DNA of 64,000 nucleotides. Origin: Diphasiastrum complanatum (Eukaryota; Streptophyta; Lycopodiopsida; Lycopodiales; Lycopodiaceae). Numbering within the stretch: position 1 is the stretch's first letter; each line of letters begins with the position of its first letter. The stretch spans positions 44,886,087 to 44,950,086 of the forward strand of contig CM055092.1 of NCBI GenBank assembly GCA_029204225.1, in the 5' to 3' direction. A model generated the notes under the pieces. It saw nothing but the letters and a program-made list of their open reading frames with translations, was not told the origin of the DNA and did no database searches. Positions 11,332 to 22,812 of the stretch are shown piece by piece. The position numbers and the translations under genes were made by a program.

Positions 11332-11559
11332 TCAAGCCCAATCCATCCTTATATAAATGCATTTGAAACAAGAGTACCCAAGAAGCAAAGTAGTCGTGTT
11401 CGTAGGAAATGCCTTCATTGATCTTGACCGTTGAAGTGCCATTTGTGGTTTTCAAATTTCCCTCCAAAAGTTACAAAGGGTCATATATCTCTCTTTAAAA
11501 AAAAAAAAACCAAAAACCAAGGGCTAAGTGTACAATGAAGAAGTTGCGTACCATTCATG

Positions 11560-11561
<2 letters not shown>

Positions 11562-11627
<66 letters not shown>
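11562..11627. repeat. (AG)n microsatellite
   Basis: An uninterrupted run of 33 AG units directly abuts the LTR-like repeat that follows. Confidence 0.98.
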
Positions 11628-11631
<4 letters not shown>

Positions 11632-11957
11632 ATTAAGAAGAGAATGGAAGATGATACAATACATAGGAAATGGCTCCCTCTTATAGATTTTAGAGGTGAG
11701 CCTCCTTCACTCTCATTGGCCTTCATTGGGGCAAGGATTCTAATCCAAGCCTTTAAAATAAACACAACTTAAATCTATTGGTGCTAAGAAAGCACAAGGG
11801 CACTCACATGATTCATGTGAGTTTTAAGTTGGGCCCTTTTAGCTTTTTTATTTGCAACTTGACTTAGGCCCTCTAATGTCATTTTTGAGTTTTAAGCCCC
11901 TAGTTTCTTATTCCTTGGAATTACAACTTGCTACTTGTGCTCATTGTGTTGGGCTTA
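11628..11957 (-). repeat. LTR-like repeat, copy 1, with TATA and polyadenylation-like motifs
   Basis: About 330 bases are nearly identical to 16546-16891. Read on the minus strand, the unit contains a TATA-like CTATAAGAGGG about 60 bases before an AATAAAA motif, followed by the long CT tract. This looks like the U3-R-U5 order of an LTR, with the microsatellite in the transcribed leader. Boundaries are set only by where the two copies stop matching. No internal coding region of its own is visible. Confidence 0.6.
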
Positions 11958-13540
11958 TAAGCGCAAGATGCCAGTGCCCTCGCACTTATCACCCTACTTA
12001 CAATGTACTGTGACGGGGCCCATTAGGTAAGGCTTGGCCAATAGTATTGTAAGTGGTGGGACCCACTTTTTAATAATTGTGCAAGAAATACCCACAACAG
12101 GGTCCATGGCCCAAAGTAGTGCCAGTTCCTCGGCAGTAGGCTGCGGCTATCGTGAAGGATCACTGTTGTCGATTATTTTATTGCTGGGACATGGGTGTTT
12201 TAGGAAAAGCGTGGATAGAATTCGCTTACGTAAAACCTGAGGCTTTACTAGTGGACGATCAGCAAGAACCAGGACTTGCCAGATTTTCAATAATACTCAT
12301 AAGGGTCTGGTGGCCATTCTGGATAACCTTGTTCATCAACAATTGGGTAGTTGAGACATTCCATCAGAGTATTCCAAGATAAAACTGGATCCTCATAGAT
12401 TGGCGCAACTTGTTGACTGATTATGTCGAATCCCCAAGATACTCGGACAGAGCAACTCAAGAGCACCTCTCACCTTAGACCGAGGAGGTCTCTAAGAAGA
12501 TGAGACTAATGAAGACTGAGAGCCGAGTATGAGAGCCGAGGAATACTAGTTAGTAATGACAAGTAAGAATCGTGTAAGCCTCATAGTGAATCCCGGAAGA
12601 TGGAATGACCATGTAGGAACTAGTATTTCTAGGCAAATGTAATAAATACAAGTAGACCCCTCTTAAAGAAAGTAGAGTGAGCCACCTTTTGATGGTGACC
12701 TCTAGTGGAGGGCATTATTCCACTTGTAATTTGTGAAATGTGGAAATTCCACTAGGATGCCACCTAAGAAGCTCTTTTGCTTATTTAAGAGACTCCCTCT
12801 TTGTGTAGATGAGCTTTCTTGTGATTTGTATCAACGCCATGCTGAAATGAGAATAGCCTTCACGAGTTTGGTGCAACCATTGAGCTCCTTGATCATGCTT
12901 GTTTCTTGAGTGATGCATTTATGATCTTGCCCTTCCCTCCTTTTGTGTGTGGTTGTGGACTGTAGAGTGGAATAGATTTGTTGTTTTGTAGAGTGGATTA
13001 GCTTTCTTGTTTTCTTGTGAATTAATGTAGAAGCTAGCATTCAAGTAAACTAAATAGGCTGGATCTGTGGTGTGATTCTTGCATATCTCTGTACAATCCA
13101 GTTCTTGATGTTCTTGGGATGTCCAAGAATCAAAAGGCTGGTTAATTTCTTGATTCTTGGACTTCTAACATGCTGTAGTTTAGTTCTTGTTTCTTGTTTA
13201 TCAGTTGATGCAAATGTAGCTCAGTTCAGTGTAGTGTATGCTCTGATTTCAATCCGTTTTTAGAGTAAGTAGCAGTAGAAACTACTGAACGTTCATTGGC
13301 TTGCATGTTGATCTGTGAATGAGCGTTCTTGGCTTGCATCATCTATGTAGAATGTAAGTGCATTCAAGAGTGACGTCCCTGAGTAGTCCTCTGAGAGGCA
13401 GGACAAAGAAAATCTATAATACAACGTCTACATGTTTCCTTCTGCCTGGTTTGGCATCGTAAAATCAAGAAACTATCTAACGAATGCCATGAAGCCTGAT
13501 AACAGGAAAGAAACGGTTCTGAAAAAGTGGCCAGAAAGAA
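11958..13540. other. no supported gene; possible LTR or retroelement flank
   Basis: Small ORFs show no domain. The stretch 12557-12850 has LTR-like composition (TATTTAAGAGACTCCC near 12783) and lies beside the antisense gag that starts at 13541, but no second copy was found in the window. Confidence 0.3.
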
Positions 13541-15238
13541 TCAAAGTAAACAACAGGTCCTCTGGAGCTGGGGATCAGTCAACACAATTGGTCCCAACAT
13601 GATAGGCTCTCCCAATTCGCAATGTGGATATGGCGTGCTCGTTTGGCTACTTTGTCGATCCAAGTAGTAGTATGCTTGAACCTGACGACTTTCCTTCGCA
13701 GTCAATCTTACAAATTGAGGACCAGGTGTTGTCATTATACACGCTGGTGCTTGCTGGACTGGAGGCCTAATTCGGCTTGGATTTCCTGGATTTGGCCTTT
13801 GAAGAATGAATATACCCGGATGTGGCGTTGGTTTGGGCTGCTGCATTATGGAACAATGAGACATTGGTTGAATCTTTCTCGTTGAGGGACAATCATCAAC
13901 TTCCTTGGTCATTGCACTTCCCTGTTGAAGGCTGCGTGATGGCACTTTTTCTTGGATCTTGTGTTGAATTGCCTTCAAGTTGCCCTATTGATGCTAGTCC
14001 CCTTTGTAATTCATCACTAAGAATTCTTTGCAGTGATTGTGCCAAGAGACTTGGTAAAATCCGTTGGACTTCATGGGATGCCAATTTTTTTACTTCCTCA
14101 GTTACCATTGGCGTGATGGATTCTACCATCTCTATCTTCTGTGATGGTTTTACTTGTCTTCCCGAAGGTATCTTTGCGTACTTTGGGACTTTTGCCAGAT
14201 TGTTCTCTTCGTCACTTGTTTCATAACCCGATGGCACCAAGATTTTTCTTTTATAGTGCGTTTGAAGTGGAAGGGTTACCACAGGTGCATGTCGGTGTAC
14301 ATAGGCCAAATGCCTCCTGGCTATTTGTGAATTTCTCATCGGACAATCTCGGCATGGATGATTAACTCCACATTGTGAACATGAGGGATCAGATGTCGAT
14401 GGATCCCCTCGATGTGGACATTCAGCACAACGGTGTTTTCCTCCGCATCCATAGCACCTAACTGAGTGCAGTATGCCATCGCCTCTAAGTTGATAGACAT
14501 ACACTGGTAATAGATTTCCCTTTGGATCTTCCACAAAATATACTGGTAGGCTATTATGGTCCTCCATTAAGTTCGATGACATACAAGAGGATCTACCAAA
14601 ACTTCTACCTTGCCATTGTTTGTTGAAGAAACTCGTGATTTAGATGGATCAATCTGACATCCATCCTTCTGGTGAGCTCCTTGTTGGCTTGATTATGCTT
14701 CTGACCGTTGAACCGTTGGATCTTGTTATCGACGAACTTGTTGCTCTGTATTTTGTCCTTTTGATAAGCACGGATTCTTGATTGGACACCTAGTACTTGG
14801 ATGATCTCCAAAGTAGAAGTTACATTCGTCCTTTTCAAAAAACTAGTAGAACGAGCATAAGCTTGCTGACAGTTTGAAGTGCAAGATTCTTGGTCTTCCG
14901 CTGCACTTTGTTGCCTTGCATGGGGTTCCATTCTTGTTGGATCATCGCTCGTTGTCGACCTTTGTTCTTCTGATTCCCCATCTAGATAGGGAAAATCCTT
15001 CTTCGCGAGTGATATTTCCATCAAGACATCATCCTTACAAAGTTGTGCAAGCGACGAATAGGATGCTAACTCTTCTGATCCTTTTGGGCAGTCCGGCATA
15101 GTATTTTGCCATGATAATTTGTTGGGGAATCGGGGGATCACAATCCTTCACTAGATGATAGATCCGATAGGTGTAGTCTCGGATTGTTTCATTAGAGAAC
15201 TTTTTTAATTTTGATAATCCTACAAGGGTCGTCTCCAT
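13541..15238 (-). pseudogene. LTR-retrotransposon gag with two zinc knuckles, frameshifted
   Basis: On the minus strand three frames follow one another. At 15035-15238 a Retrotrans_gag-like segment contains FSNETIRDYTYRIYHLVKDC and MAKYYAGLPKRIR. At 14605-15141 a charged linker follows. At 13896-14582 two knuckles, CYGCGGKHRCAEC and CSQCGVNHPCRDC, are followed by a basic and glutamine-rich tail that runs on in another frame to 13541. Both knuckles have spacing C-x2-C-x3-H-x4-C, one residue shorter than the common retroviral knuckle. The general layout suggests Ty3/gypsy-like gag, but no pol is present to prove it. A further gag piece is at 16892-17108. Confidence 0.6.
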
Positions 15239-15675
15239 AGTTCAGCACTAGAATGTCGCAAAGTAGCTAGTTGGTAAATTGCTTCAAGGTTTGTTCAATG
15301 ACGCTGATGTTCCAAACCTTTTTTTTTTTTTTTAAAGATGGAGAAGCAGAAGAGAAAGGAATCGGTGAATGGTAGATCAGTATGGATGAGAATAGAGACA
15401 AAAATAGATTTATTTGACAGAGATGGAGATAGAAGATCGAATAGAGATGGGACAGAAGAGTGATGGATGGTTGGTAACTGAAATGGAGATCACTCACCAA
15501 AGAGACTTGTGCTAATTTATTTTTACGGTTTTGTTTTTTACGGTCTTTTTTTTTACGATCTTTTGTTTTACGGCCTTTTTTTTGCGATCTCTCTTTTTCT
15601 CTTTTTTTTATTCTTTTAGGGTGTTTTTTCCCTTTCTTATGGTTTTTGTTTTTTTTACGGTCTTTCTCTTTATTA
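15239..15675. other. low-complexity stretch
   Basis: A T15 run at 15319-15333 and a T-rich stretch (15520-15670) with repeated TTTTTACGGTCTTT. Nothing coding. Confidence 0.5.
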
Positions 15676-15863
15676 AGGGAATAGAACCGTCGCAGTCGTG
15701 GAAGGAGCTATCTGAAAGATAGAGTCGCTCACCAGCGAGGCTTAGATTCTTTTCCAATTTTTAAGTTTTAAAGGGAATAGAACCGTCGTAGTCGTGGGAG
15801 GAGGCTATTCGAAAGATAAAGTCGCTCACTAGTGAGGCTTAGGTTCTTTTCCAATTTTTTTAG
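15676..15863. repeat. 92-95-bp direct tandem duplication
   Basis: AAGGGAATAGAACCGTCG, GAAAGATA(G/A)AGTCGCTCAC and TTCTTTTCCAATTTTT recur in the same order twice, starting at about 15676 and 15771. Confidence 0.85.
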
Positions 15864-16068
15864 TTTTTATTTTATAATTTTCATACAAGGAAGCAAAAAA
15901 CAAAAATCACAAAAAACGGCAAAATCTCAAAAAAGAAGAAGAAGCAAAACTAACACAAAATCACACTAATCTAACCCCAAAAATTTCGATTTTTTTGTGT
16001 GAAAAAAGAATGGTGAGAGAAGGAAAAAAAGAGAGAGGAAGAGGTGGGAGAATAGAAAGAGAGTAGAG

Positions 16069-16073
<5 letters not shown>

Positions 16074-16128
<55 letters not shown>

Positions 16129-16330
16129 TAAGGAAGCTATGTGACGAAGTGAGTGTGTGGCACTCCCCGGCAACGACGCCATTGTTGTGTCGTCAATGTA
16201 GTATAGAGGTTCGTCGCTGGGAGCGGCAACCTCGCCTTCACCTGCATAGCAAAAAGAGAAAGAGAAAAGTTCCAAGTAGCGAGAGGCTTGGGAGGCCCGA
16301 GCACCTTCCCCAAACTATTCCGTCACTACT

Positions 16331-16388
<58 letters not shown>

Positions 16389-16441
16389 CTAGGTTGAGAA
16401 AGGCTTTGGGGGCTCGAGCGCCTACCCAAAGCTATTCTATC

Positions 16442-16533
<92 letters not shown>
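16074..16533. repeat. cluster of three long (GA)n microsatellites
   Basis: GA tracts at 16074-16122, 16333-16384 and 16445-16533. The spacers between them share the motif GGC(T)TTGGGGG/GGCTTGGGAGGC and CTATTC(C/T)(A/G)TC, so the tracts and spacers are themselves duplicated. Apparent Arg-Glu or Ser-Leu ORFs across them are artefacts. Confidence 0.95.
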
Positions 16534-16539
<6 letters not shown>

Positions 16540-16891
16540 AACCAAGAGAGTTTTATTAAGAAGAGAATGGAAGATGATACAATACAAAGGAAAATGGCTC
16601 TCTCTTATAGATTTTAGAGGTGAGTCTCCTTCACTCTCATTGGCCACTTCATTGGGACAAGGATTTCTAATCCAAGCCTTTAAAATAAACACAACTTAAA
16701 TCTATTGGTGCTAAAAAAGCACGAGGGCACTCACATGATTCATGTGAGTTTTCAGTTGGGCCCTTTTAGCTTTTTTATTTGCAACTTGACTTAGGGCCTC
16801 TAATGTCATTTTAGAGTTTTAAGCCCCTAGTCTCTTATTCCTAGGAATTACAACTTGCTACTTGTGCTCATTGGGTTGGGCTTATACAAGC
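16534..16891 (-). repeat. LTR-like repeat, copy 2
   Basis: Second copy of the unit at 11628-11957, again abutting a GA tract and again with a TATA-like and AATAAAA motif on the minus strand. It sits between two pieces of an antisense gag, as if inserted into it. Confidence 0.6.
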
Positions 16892-17108
16892 GCTTGAATT
16901 TTTTATCGCCGAAAAATACTTCTGGTTGGTAGCCCAAGTTAGTTGAGGTGATAGCTTGTAATTTGTTAAAAAGGTTCTGGATTTGGTTATCGCGATGCTT
17001 ATTACTTTGGTGAAGTTCCAGTACCGCTTTGCCCAAAGTGTGCAATAATTTATTAGAGTTGAGGGCCTCATCACTGTCTGGTGATACCGGTTGGATTTCT
17101 GTCATCAC
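16892..17108 (-). pseudogene. gag N-terminal fragment, cut by the LTR-like repeat
   Basis: The frame starts MMTEIQPVSPDSDEAL and runs through HQSNKHRDNQIQNLFNKLQA, a hydrophilic helical stretch typical of a gag N-terminus, to PEVFFGDKKFK. It then enters the LTR-like repeat. It lies upstream, on the same strand, of the gag at 13541-15238 and may be its 5' part, but the middle is missing and the link is inference. Confidence 0.35.
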
Positions 17109-17950
17109 TTCCTGGTGATGCCGGACGGATTTTCGTATCCCCTCTCACTAGAACATCATCTTTGTGCAAGTAAAACTGAAATTTTTTTTAAAAATATTTC
17201 AGTTTAATTTCATTTCGGGTATATTATCGTTAATAATAAATGTAACTTTACAAATGTATATTACCAAGACACTTTCTTATTAAAATTATACCAATGAAAT
17301 TTGCAATTATGACTTAAGCAATTCTCATCAGGAAGTGTTAAATTTACACAAGCTAGTTTGCACAATTACCACTTGTAAATGACTTTGAGGCCATGTTGTG
17401 GGAGTCACACGTGCGTGCCAAAAGCATAGGATACCTTATTCTAAGTCAAATCATTCACCTAGCTTGGAATGGTACTTTTGGGATATGTCCAAAGAGTGCA
17501 TAGATAGGGTAGAGAAAAAGTAGGAGCTAAAAATAGCATTTGTCTCATTGTTTTTGGATGTCGAGGCATTGATCCTAAATAGGGTTAATCAAGTGGATCT
17601 TTAGGTTAGATGTTAGGGTTAGGTTATGATGAATACATAGAAGCCCTAATATGCTCAGATCCGAGCTTTACATGTAGCATTGATTGCTATGTAGACATAA
17701 TCTATTAGTACCTTCAATTCTTGATCATTTTGAGTGAAGAGGGATCTAGTGGTTTTTGATTTACAGGCACTAGACTTGACCTCACAGATCAAATGCTCTC
17801 GAGAACTTTTAAAGCTCCGATACCATGCTTAACATTTGTTGATCTCGACATTTCACAAGCTCTAGAACCATGCTCATGTTTGATATGAGCTCTGAAATAG
17901 TCTCAGAAAATCTACACACAAAAGAGCATTACGAAGATGATGGTAGTAGA

Positions 17951-18001
<51 letters not shown>

Positions 18002-19529
18002 CTCATTGGAAAAAAGAAAACACAAATATAGAAGCTACCACTAAAATGGATATCGATGTGAGATGTGGAATCTTCAACCCTATGGAGTCAAACCACAAAG
18101 TCTTAGACCATCAACTTCATTGTGCCTCTTTACTTACATCATTAGCACCTTGGACTGGGTGTAGGTCACATACACAAACATGTGTCAAGAGGACTCTAGA
18201 CTTAGGGGGCTGGCTGAGTCTACTCACAGGATGACATCTTAGACTAAGATGTCGACTCAGCAACCCACCAAAGTCTAGAGTAATGAGATTGTGTATTTTT
18301 TATTACTTAGAGAAAAAGAGGCCAAAGCACCTTTAGCACAGCAATTGTTTCCAGCAGGGATCAGTAATCAGAGCCAAGAAAAGAATGCAGGCGAAGAATA
18401 CGAGAAACCTAGAAAGCAATCATTGATACAGCCATGATAGCAATGAATGCATGTACAAAATGTATCTCTTAAAATCATCGTAGCAATTAGCAATCTACAA
18501 TTTGGGCCCAGCACACACCATGTATAATATATCAACCCATAGATCTCAAGTGAAATTCAACAAGTAAAATATGGGGTTCCATGTAACAATCTAACCTGTC
18601 AGTGACATCAGAGAAAGAACAGGCCAAAAGTTTGACATTCAAGGATTTGTGGCAAATACCCTTTGGATATGCAACCCATAAACAAATCTCTTGAACAGCT
18701 TTTCATCTTAGGATCCACAAATGGCATGAGATCATCTCAAGAAGACCTGCTGTAGGTGATGCTGCTGCAGGGGGAGCCCAGCAATCCACAAAATGTGGTG
18801 GCTGCAAACCCTCAAACCCCAGAACAGGTTAAGGGGGTTAACGGGATCACGACTCACATAGAAGAAAAACCTCACCCGTGAACACTCTGGTTATGTTAGG
18901 TTTGACAAACCCTAAAGGGCATCCACTAGAAAATACAGAGATAATGCTCATCTATATCTGAAACAAAATACGAAACTGATATTGGGAATTTTTGTAAAAT
19001 GAAACCGCATTAAGTTTCTAAATGATAGATCATAGTTATACATACATATATGGAAACAAAAAATTCCACGCAAAAAATCAATGATACACATGAGTCTCAA
19101 AGAATATGATACAGAAAACATCCAAAAACTTACCATGTGAGGCTGGAGATGACAGTAATATAGTCATCTTCCACCAAGAGAACAGCACCAGAAGCACACA
19201 GCCAACGCTGGCCATTATGATCATTCACTAGCTCGGCAGTTGAATTAATGTTGCACATACAAGTGATTTATCCCATGACATGAAGGTTATCTTTGCTTCC
19301 ATATGTACTTCTCACAAAGCACGACAAACTAATGTATGACAGGACACATGCTCAAGAAAACGGGAAAGCAAATCATCTTTGTTATCTTTTGAATCCTACA
19401 AATAGCTACACAGTTGCTTGCCAAAGGAAATAGCATCTGAACTTCACTCAGCCTTGACTTTCATGTTCAAAGATTGAATCATACGAACGAGTCCGGAGAG
19501 CAACAACACAGGCTCTCTGCATCTTTTGA
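17109..19529. other. no recognisable gene; includes 3' flank of the PLAC8 gene
   Basis: AT-rich and without domain-bearing ORFs. The stretch nearest 19529 should hold the 3' UTR of the minus-strand PLAC8 gene, but no clear polyadenylation site was identified. A (GA)n tract at 17956-17999 is the only simple repeat. Confidence 0.4.
17956..17999. repeat. (GA)n microsatellite
   Basis: An uninterrupted run of 22 GA units. Confidence 0.97.
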
Positions 19530-21260
19530 TTAAGACCTTAGGGATGAACCTATCATTTCTACGTTAACTGGTTTAGGTGCTATCATGGGACTATTTCTAT
19601 GATCTTCATTGTTCAGAAACTCAGATCCCGCTAAGTCTGATTTGGAGATTGAAGGTGACTGAGGTGCAGAAAGAACAGAAATGGATGGGGTGGGTGATGA
19701 GCGAATGGAAGAGGGTGAGAAGGGAGGAGTCTGTGGAGCCTCTCGACCAAGAGGAGACGGTCGTGGTGAGATATCTTCCCTTAAAACATTTGACCCAGAG
19801 GCTGGCGGAAGATAAAATTTTTCATCCTTGACCTGATAGTACTCAGCAGTCCTCACTTCCTGGCAGAGTGAGCACAAACTACAAAAAAGCCACTGAGTGC
19901 AATCTGTCATCTCTGGCTGGTTACAGCACCATCTTTGGGCTGGCAAGTTGAAGGTCTTTCGCATTTTTATCCTCCAATATCCACCATACATCAGCCCAAA
20001 AATGCTGAGAGCTATTCCTCCCACTCCAAGACTTGTGCGCACAGCTTCGTTGTCGATATTGACAGCAGCAAGATTCAGCACAAAAAACGGAGCTGAGCAG
20101 AGAAGCAAGAAAGTTGCAATGTGGACATAACGGTTTCCAAAGCCTAGCCTATCCATATTCCATCCAAAGACACAGAAGCAGCAGGTAGTAGAAAGAAATG
20201 CCGATCCTGGATCACTGGTAAAATCAAAAAGGCCTCCTTGCCATTCAGGATTTTCCACCAGCTTTCCCTCTCTTGATGCAAATGAGAACTTTCTTTCCAA
20301 AAGCCAATAGGCTCTTTTCCCTTTACGAGAGGAGATTGGCATGCCGGATTCCTCTCTTCCTTTCTCGCATATATCCAGAGTTTCATCTGCCTCCTCTTCG
20401 GCAAAATCCTTACCCAATGGGCTAACAATGTTATAGATGCCAGCAGCAGCAGCACAGCCTATGGCAGAAGATAGGCAAATTGCAACCCCAATAGGAGGAC
20501 GTTTAGATCTCTTGTACCCCCAATTCAGGCCACAAAGCACATATTGTGAGAAACAATTCATGTGCAACAGTAACACTACTACCATCATATGAGCCCATTC
20601 ATGAGGCTTGCGAGTTCCATTCTTACAGTAAATTTTTCTGAGAGCTATTATGTCGCAGGGTTGCCATCTATACAACATCCATAAGTTCAGAAATCGCCCA
20701 GGGTGAACATATACACACATGAGCGTGAAGAGGGCGTTTATAATCTGATTACTCACCTCAAACCATGCGTCTCGGTCTTTCTTCTTTGGCAATGCAGAAT
20801 TCAGCATACCAACCATGACCATGAAAAGAATTGCCCCTGAGATTGCCACGGCAATAATCCACACTAGCAACGCCATGTTCTTGGGGTTTTTCATCCACTC
20901 CACGGCACACTGCTTAAGCAAATCCCACCTTACCTGTCCAACAATCGGAAGATTGATGCCATCCTTGAGACGGATGGATGTAGATGCAGGCGGAGTAGGA
21001 GTCTGCTCAGAGATCTTATCTTTGGCATCTGCTAGACGCTTAAACGTGACTGAAGTATTAAGCAAAACCCCCCTGGGCGTCAGTCGCATGGGAGAAGCAA
21101 GCCAAAATCCTGATTTTGGTGTAGAAGGCTCCTCATTGTCTTCTTCCTCAACCTCTTGTTGCTCCCGTCGACTACCCAAGAGTATCTTTGTTGAGGCAGA
21201 AGAAGGCAAAACAGAGGGCAATGATCCATTCTCCTGGCTTGATGCATCATTTACTGTCAT
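19530..21260 (-). CDS. PLAC8/DUF2985 family membrane protein, intronless, 576 aa
   Basis: A single uninterrupted frame from MTVNDASSQE to SSLRS. Residues 1-125 are hydrophilic with an acidic run (QQEVEEEDNEEPST). Membrane segments appear at about 129-150 (LVWIIAVAISGAILFMVMV), 224-244, 256-279, 379-400 and 411-426. The cysteine-rich PLAC8 core spans about 342-475, with CCFCVFGWN near 360, WCCNQPE near 444 and CSLCSLCQEVR near 460. The Ser/Pro-rich tail 490-545 (SPRPSPLGREAPQTPPFSP) may be phosphorylated. Length and layout fit plant DUF2985-PLAC8 proteins of about 550-580 aa, whose biochemical role is not well defined. Nothing in the frame is broken. It is the best-supported gene here and has no operon-like neighbours. 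Confidence 0.95.
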   Translation of the reverse strand: MTVNDASSQENGSLPSVLPSSASTKILLGSRREQQEVEEEDNEEPSTPKSGFWLASPMRLTPRGVLLNTSVTFKRLADAKDKISEQTPTPPASTSIRLKDGINLPIVGQVRWDLLKQCAVEWMKNPKNMALLVWIIAVAISGAILFMVMVGMLNSALPKKKDRDAWFEVSNQIINALFTLMCVYVHPGRFLNLWMLYRWQPCDIIALRKIYCKNGTRKPHEWAHMMVVVLLLHMNCFSQYVLCGLNWGYKRSKRPPIGVAICLSSAIGCAAAAGIYNIVSPLGKDFAEEEADETLDICEKGREESGMPISSRKGKRAYWLLERKFSFASREGKLVENPEWQGGLFDFTSDPGSAFLSTTCCFCVFGWNMDRLGFGNRYVHIATFLLLCSAPFFVLNLAAVNIDNEAVRTSLGVGGIALSIFGLMYGGYWRIKMRKTFNLPAQRWCCNQPEMTDCTQWLFCSLCSLCQEVRTAEYYQVKDEKFYLPPASGSNVLREDISPRPSPLGREAPQTPPFSPSSIRSSPTPSISVLSAPQSPSISKSDLAGSEFLNNEDHRNSPMIAPKPVNVEMIGSSLRS

Positions 21261-21850
21261 TTTGCCTTCACCACATCATACAGGCGCAATTAAACACGCC
21301 TGTCTATACCTGGAAAGACAAATCTGATAGCAGAACTCCAAATCTCCTGCCAATCAAAACCACACTACTGCAGATGCATAAACGGATGGTTTCTCACCTC
21401 CTAAAATCTGCTGCTACTGCTGGAAATCCCAGAAACAAAAATCTATCAGCAGAGCAGATTCCCTTGAGGTGAATCGCTTTAGGATGCGAAGACGAATTGC
21501 ATAAAAAAGCAGAATTGGTTCTTCCTGAATCCAGATGCAGAAACTAACCAGAAACTAGACACTACTCCGATGCTGCAACTGGATCGCTGCTGCAGCTGGA
21601 AAATTTCTGCACACACAAACGCGGTAATCGACCCACCTGCATCGATCTCGCCATGGAGAAGAAGGAGAAGGGAAAGCGATGGTAGCGTGACGTGTTGCCC
21701 TCGCCATGCATCCTATTTCCTCGTCCTTTGGAAAGACTTAGGTCGTCCTGTTTTAGAGAGGACTTAGGTCGGCAGTATTTCAACCCTAATGTCAATATCT
21801 TCTATTCAACGGCCATACTGGCTGACATGGCCTGGCTTTCTATAAATTGA
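21261..21850 (-). other. 5' leader and upstream region of the PLAC8 gene
   Basis: The minus strand just upstream of the ATG contains TGTCTTTCCAG followed by GTATAG at about 21311-21327, a plausible 3' splice site for a 5'-UTR intron. The region is more GC-rich than the surrounding DNA, as expected for a leader or promoter. No certain TATA box was found. The leader structure is inference. Confidence 0.35.
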
Positions 21851-22490
21851 TATGCTTCTTCCACCAAAATATCACCCTAATAAAATGGAGCACTGAAAAA
21901 TCAAAAATCTACCTTTTTCTCCAAAGGAAAGGAATTAGATTATTAAAGTTGCCAGGGAATCTTAATTAAGTGGAGTTCCTCACCAAGCACATCAAAATCA
22001 CAAATCTACTTTTTTTCAAAGAATCAACGTATTTTTTTTTTATCCTTATAGTGCAGTTGAAAGGAAATCTAACTTTGGCTTTACCACCCTAGAGCAAGTG
22101 TGTTGACAAGAAATCTAACCTTGGCTTTACCACCCTAGTGCACTATGCCGCAACGATAAAAACTGAAATATAATATTGGGACATCTAATTCCAGCTGTAA
22201 AAACAATATTGCATAAATTTCCCTACACCTATTATATCATGGGACATCCAAAAAGTGGAATGTTATTGCTCTTCATGCTAAGTAAACTTATGAGAGACCA
22301 TCTCCCATGGTACTACGCCCCCCACAATAGGTGACCCCCACAATACTTGAGTGTAACATTAATTGTTGCCTCACTCAAATGATTGACAACCATTGTAGGA
22401 ATATGTCTAAAGCCTTGGGTCCAATTTGGCAATGCTTTACTTGCACACATATGGTTGGTTGGTTGGTTGATGTGTGTGTTTTTGTTGTTT

Positions 22491-22512
22491 TGTGTGTGTG
22501 TGTGTGTGTGTG
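22491..22512. repeat. (TG)n microsatellite
   Basis: Eleven TG units. Confidence 0.95.
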
Positions 22513-22607
22513 TTTTACATACATTTATATCAAATATTCTTTCAAAACAAGTGAAAACAAAAAGCTCAAATCTAAACTTCCAAGCATACTAGACATCTAG
22601 AATCTCA

Positions 22608-22812
22608 TAGGCTCCAAAACTCAATGTAACTTTTTGTTGATGTAGGCTCATGCTAAACTTACTTAGGAGAAGAGTCATCAAGAAGCACATAGGCTCCAAA
22701 ACTTAATGTAGGTTTGTTCTTTATGCTTTCTACAACGACCCTAGGCTCCATGCTCCAAAACTCATGTAGGTTTTTGTTGATGTACACTTTAAAATTCTTT
22801 ATGCTTTCTATG
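22608..22812. repeat. degenerate direct repeats around AGGCTCCAAAACTCAATGTA
   Basis: AGGCTCCA(AAACTC/T)AATGTA-type words recur three times, followed by TTTTTGTTGATGTA or TTCTTTATGCTTTCTA blocks that recur twice. Confidence 0.65.

Noticed and set aside
16074-16533. Long ORFs encoding Arg-Glu or Ser-Leu repeats across GA/CT tracts (also at 11.5, 17.9, 32.0 and 58.6 kb)
   Set aside because: They are translations of dinucleotide microsatellites and occur on both strands.
20815-21327. 170-codon plus-strand ORF opposite the PLAC8 gene
   Set aside because: It is an antisense shadow of the conserved 576-codon frame.
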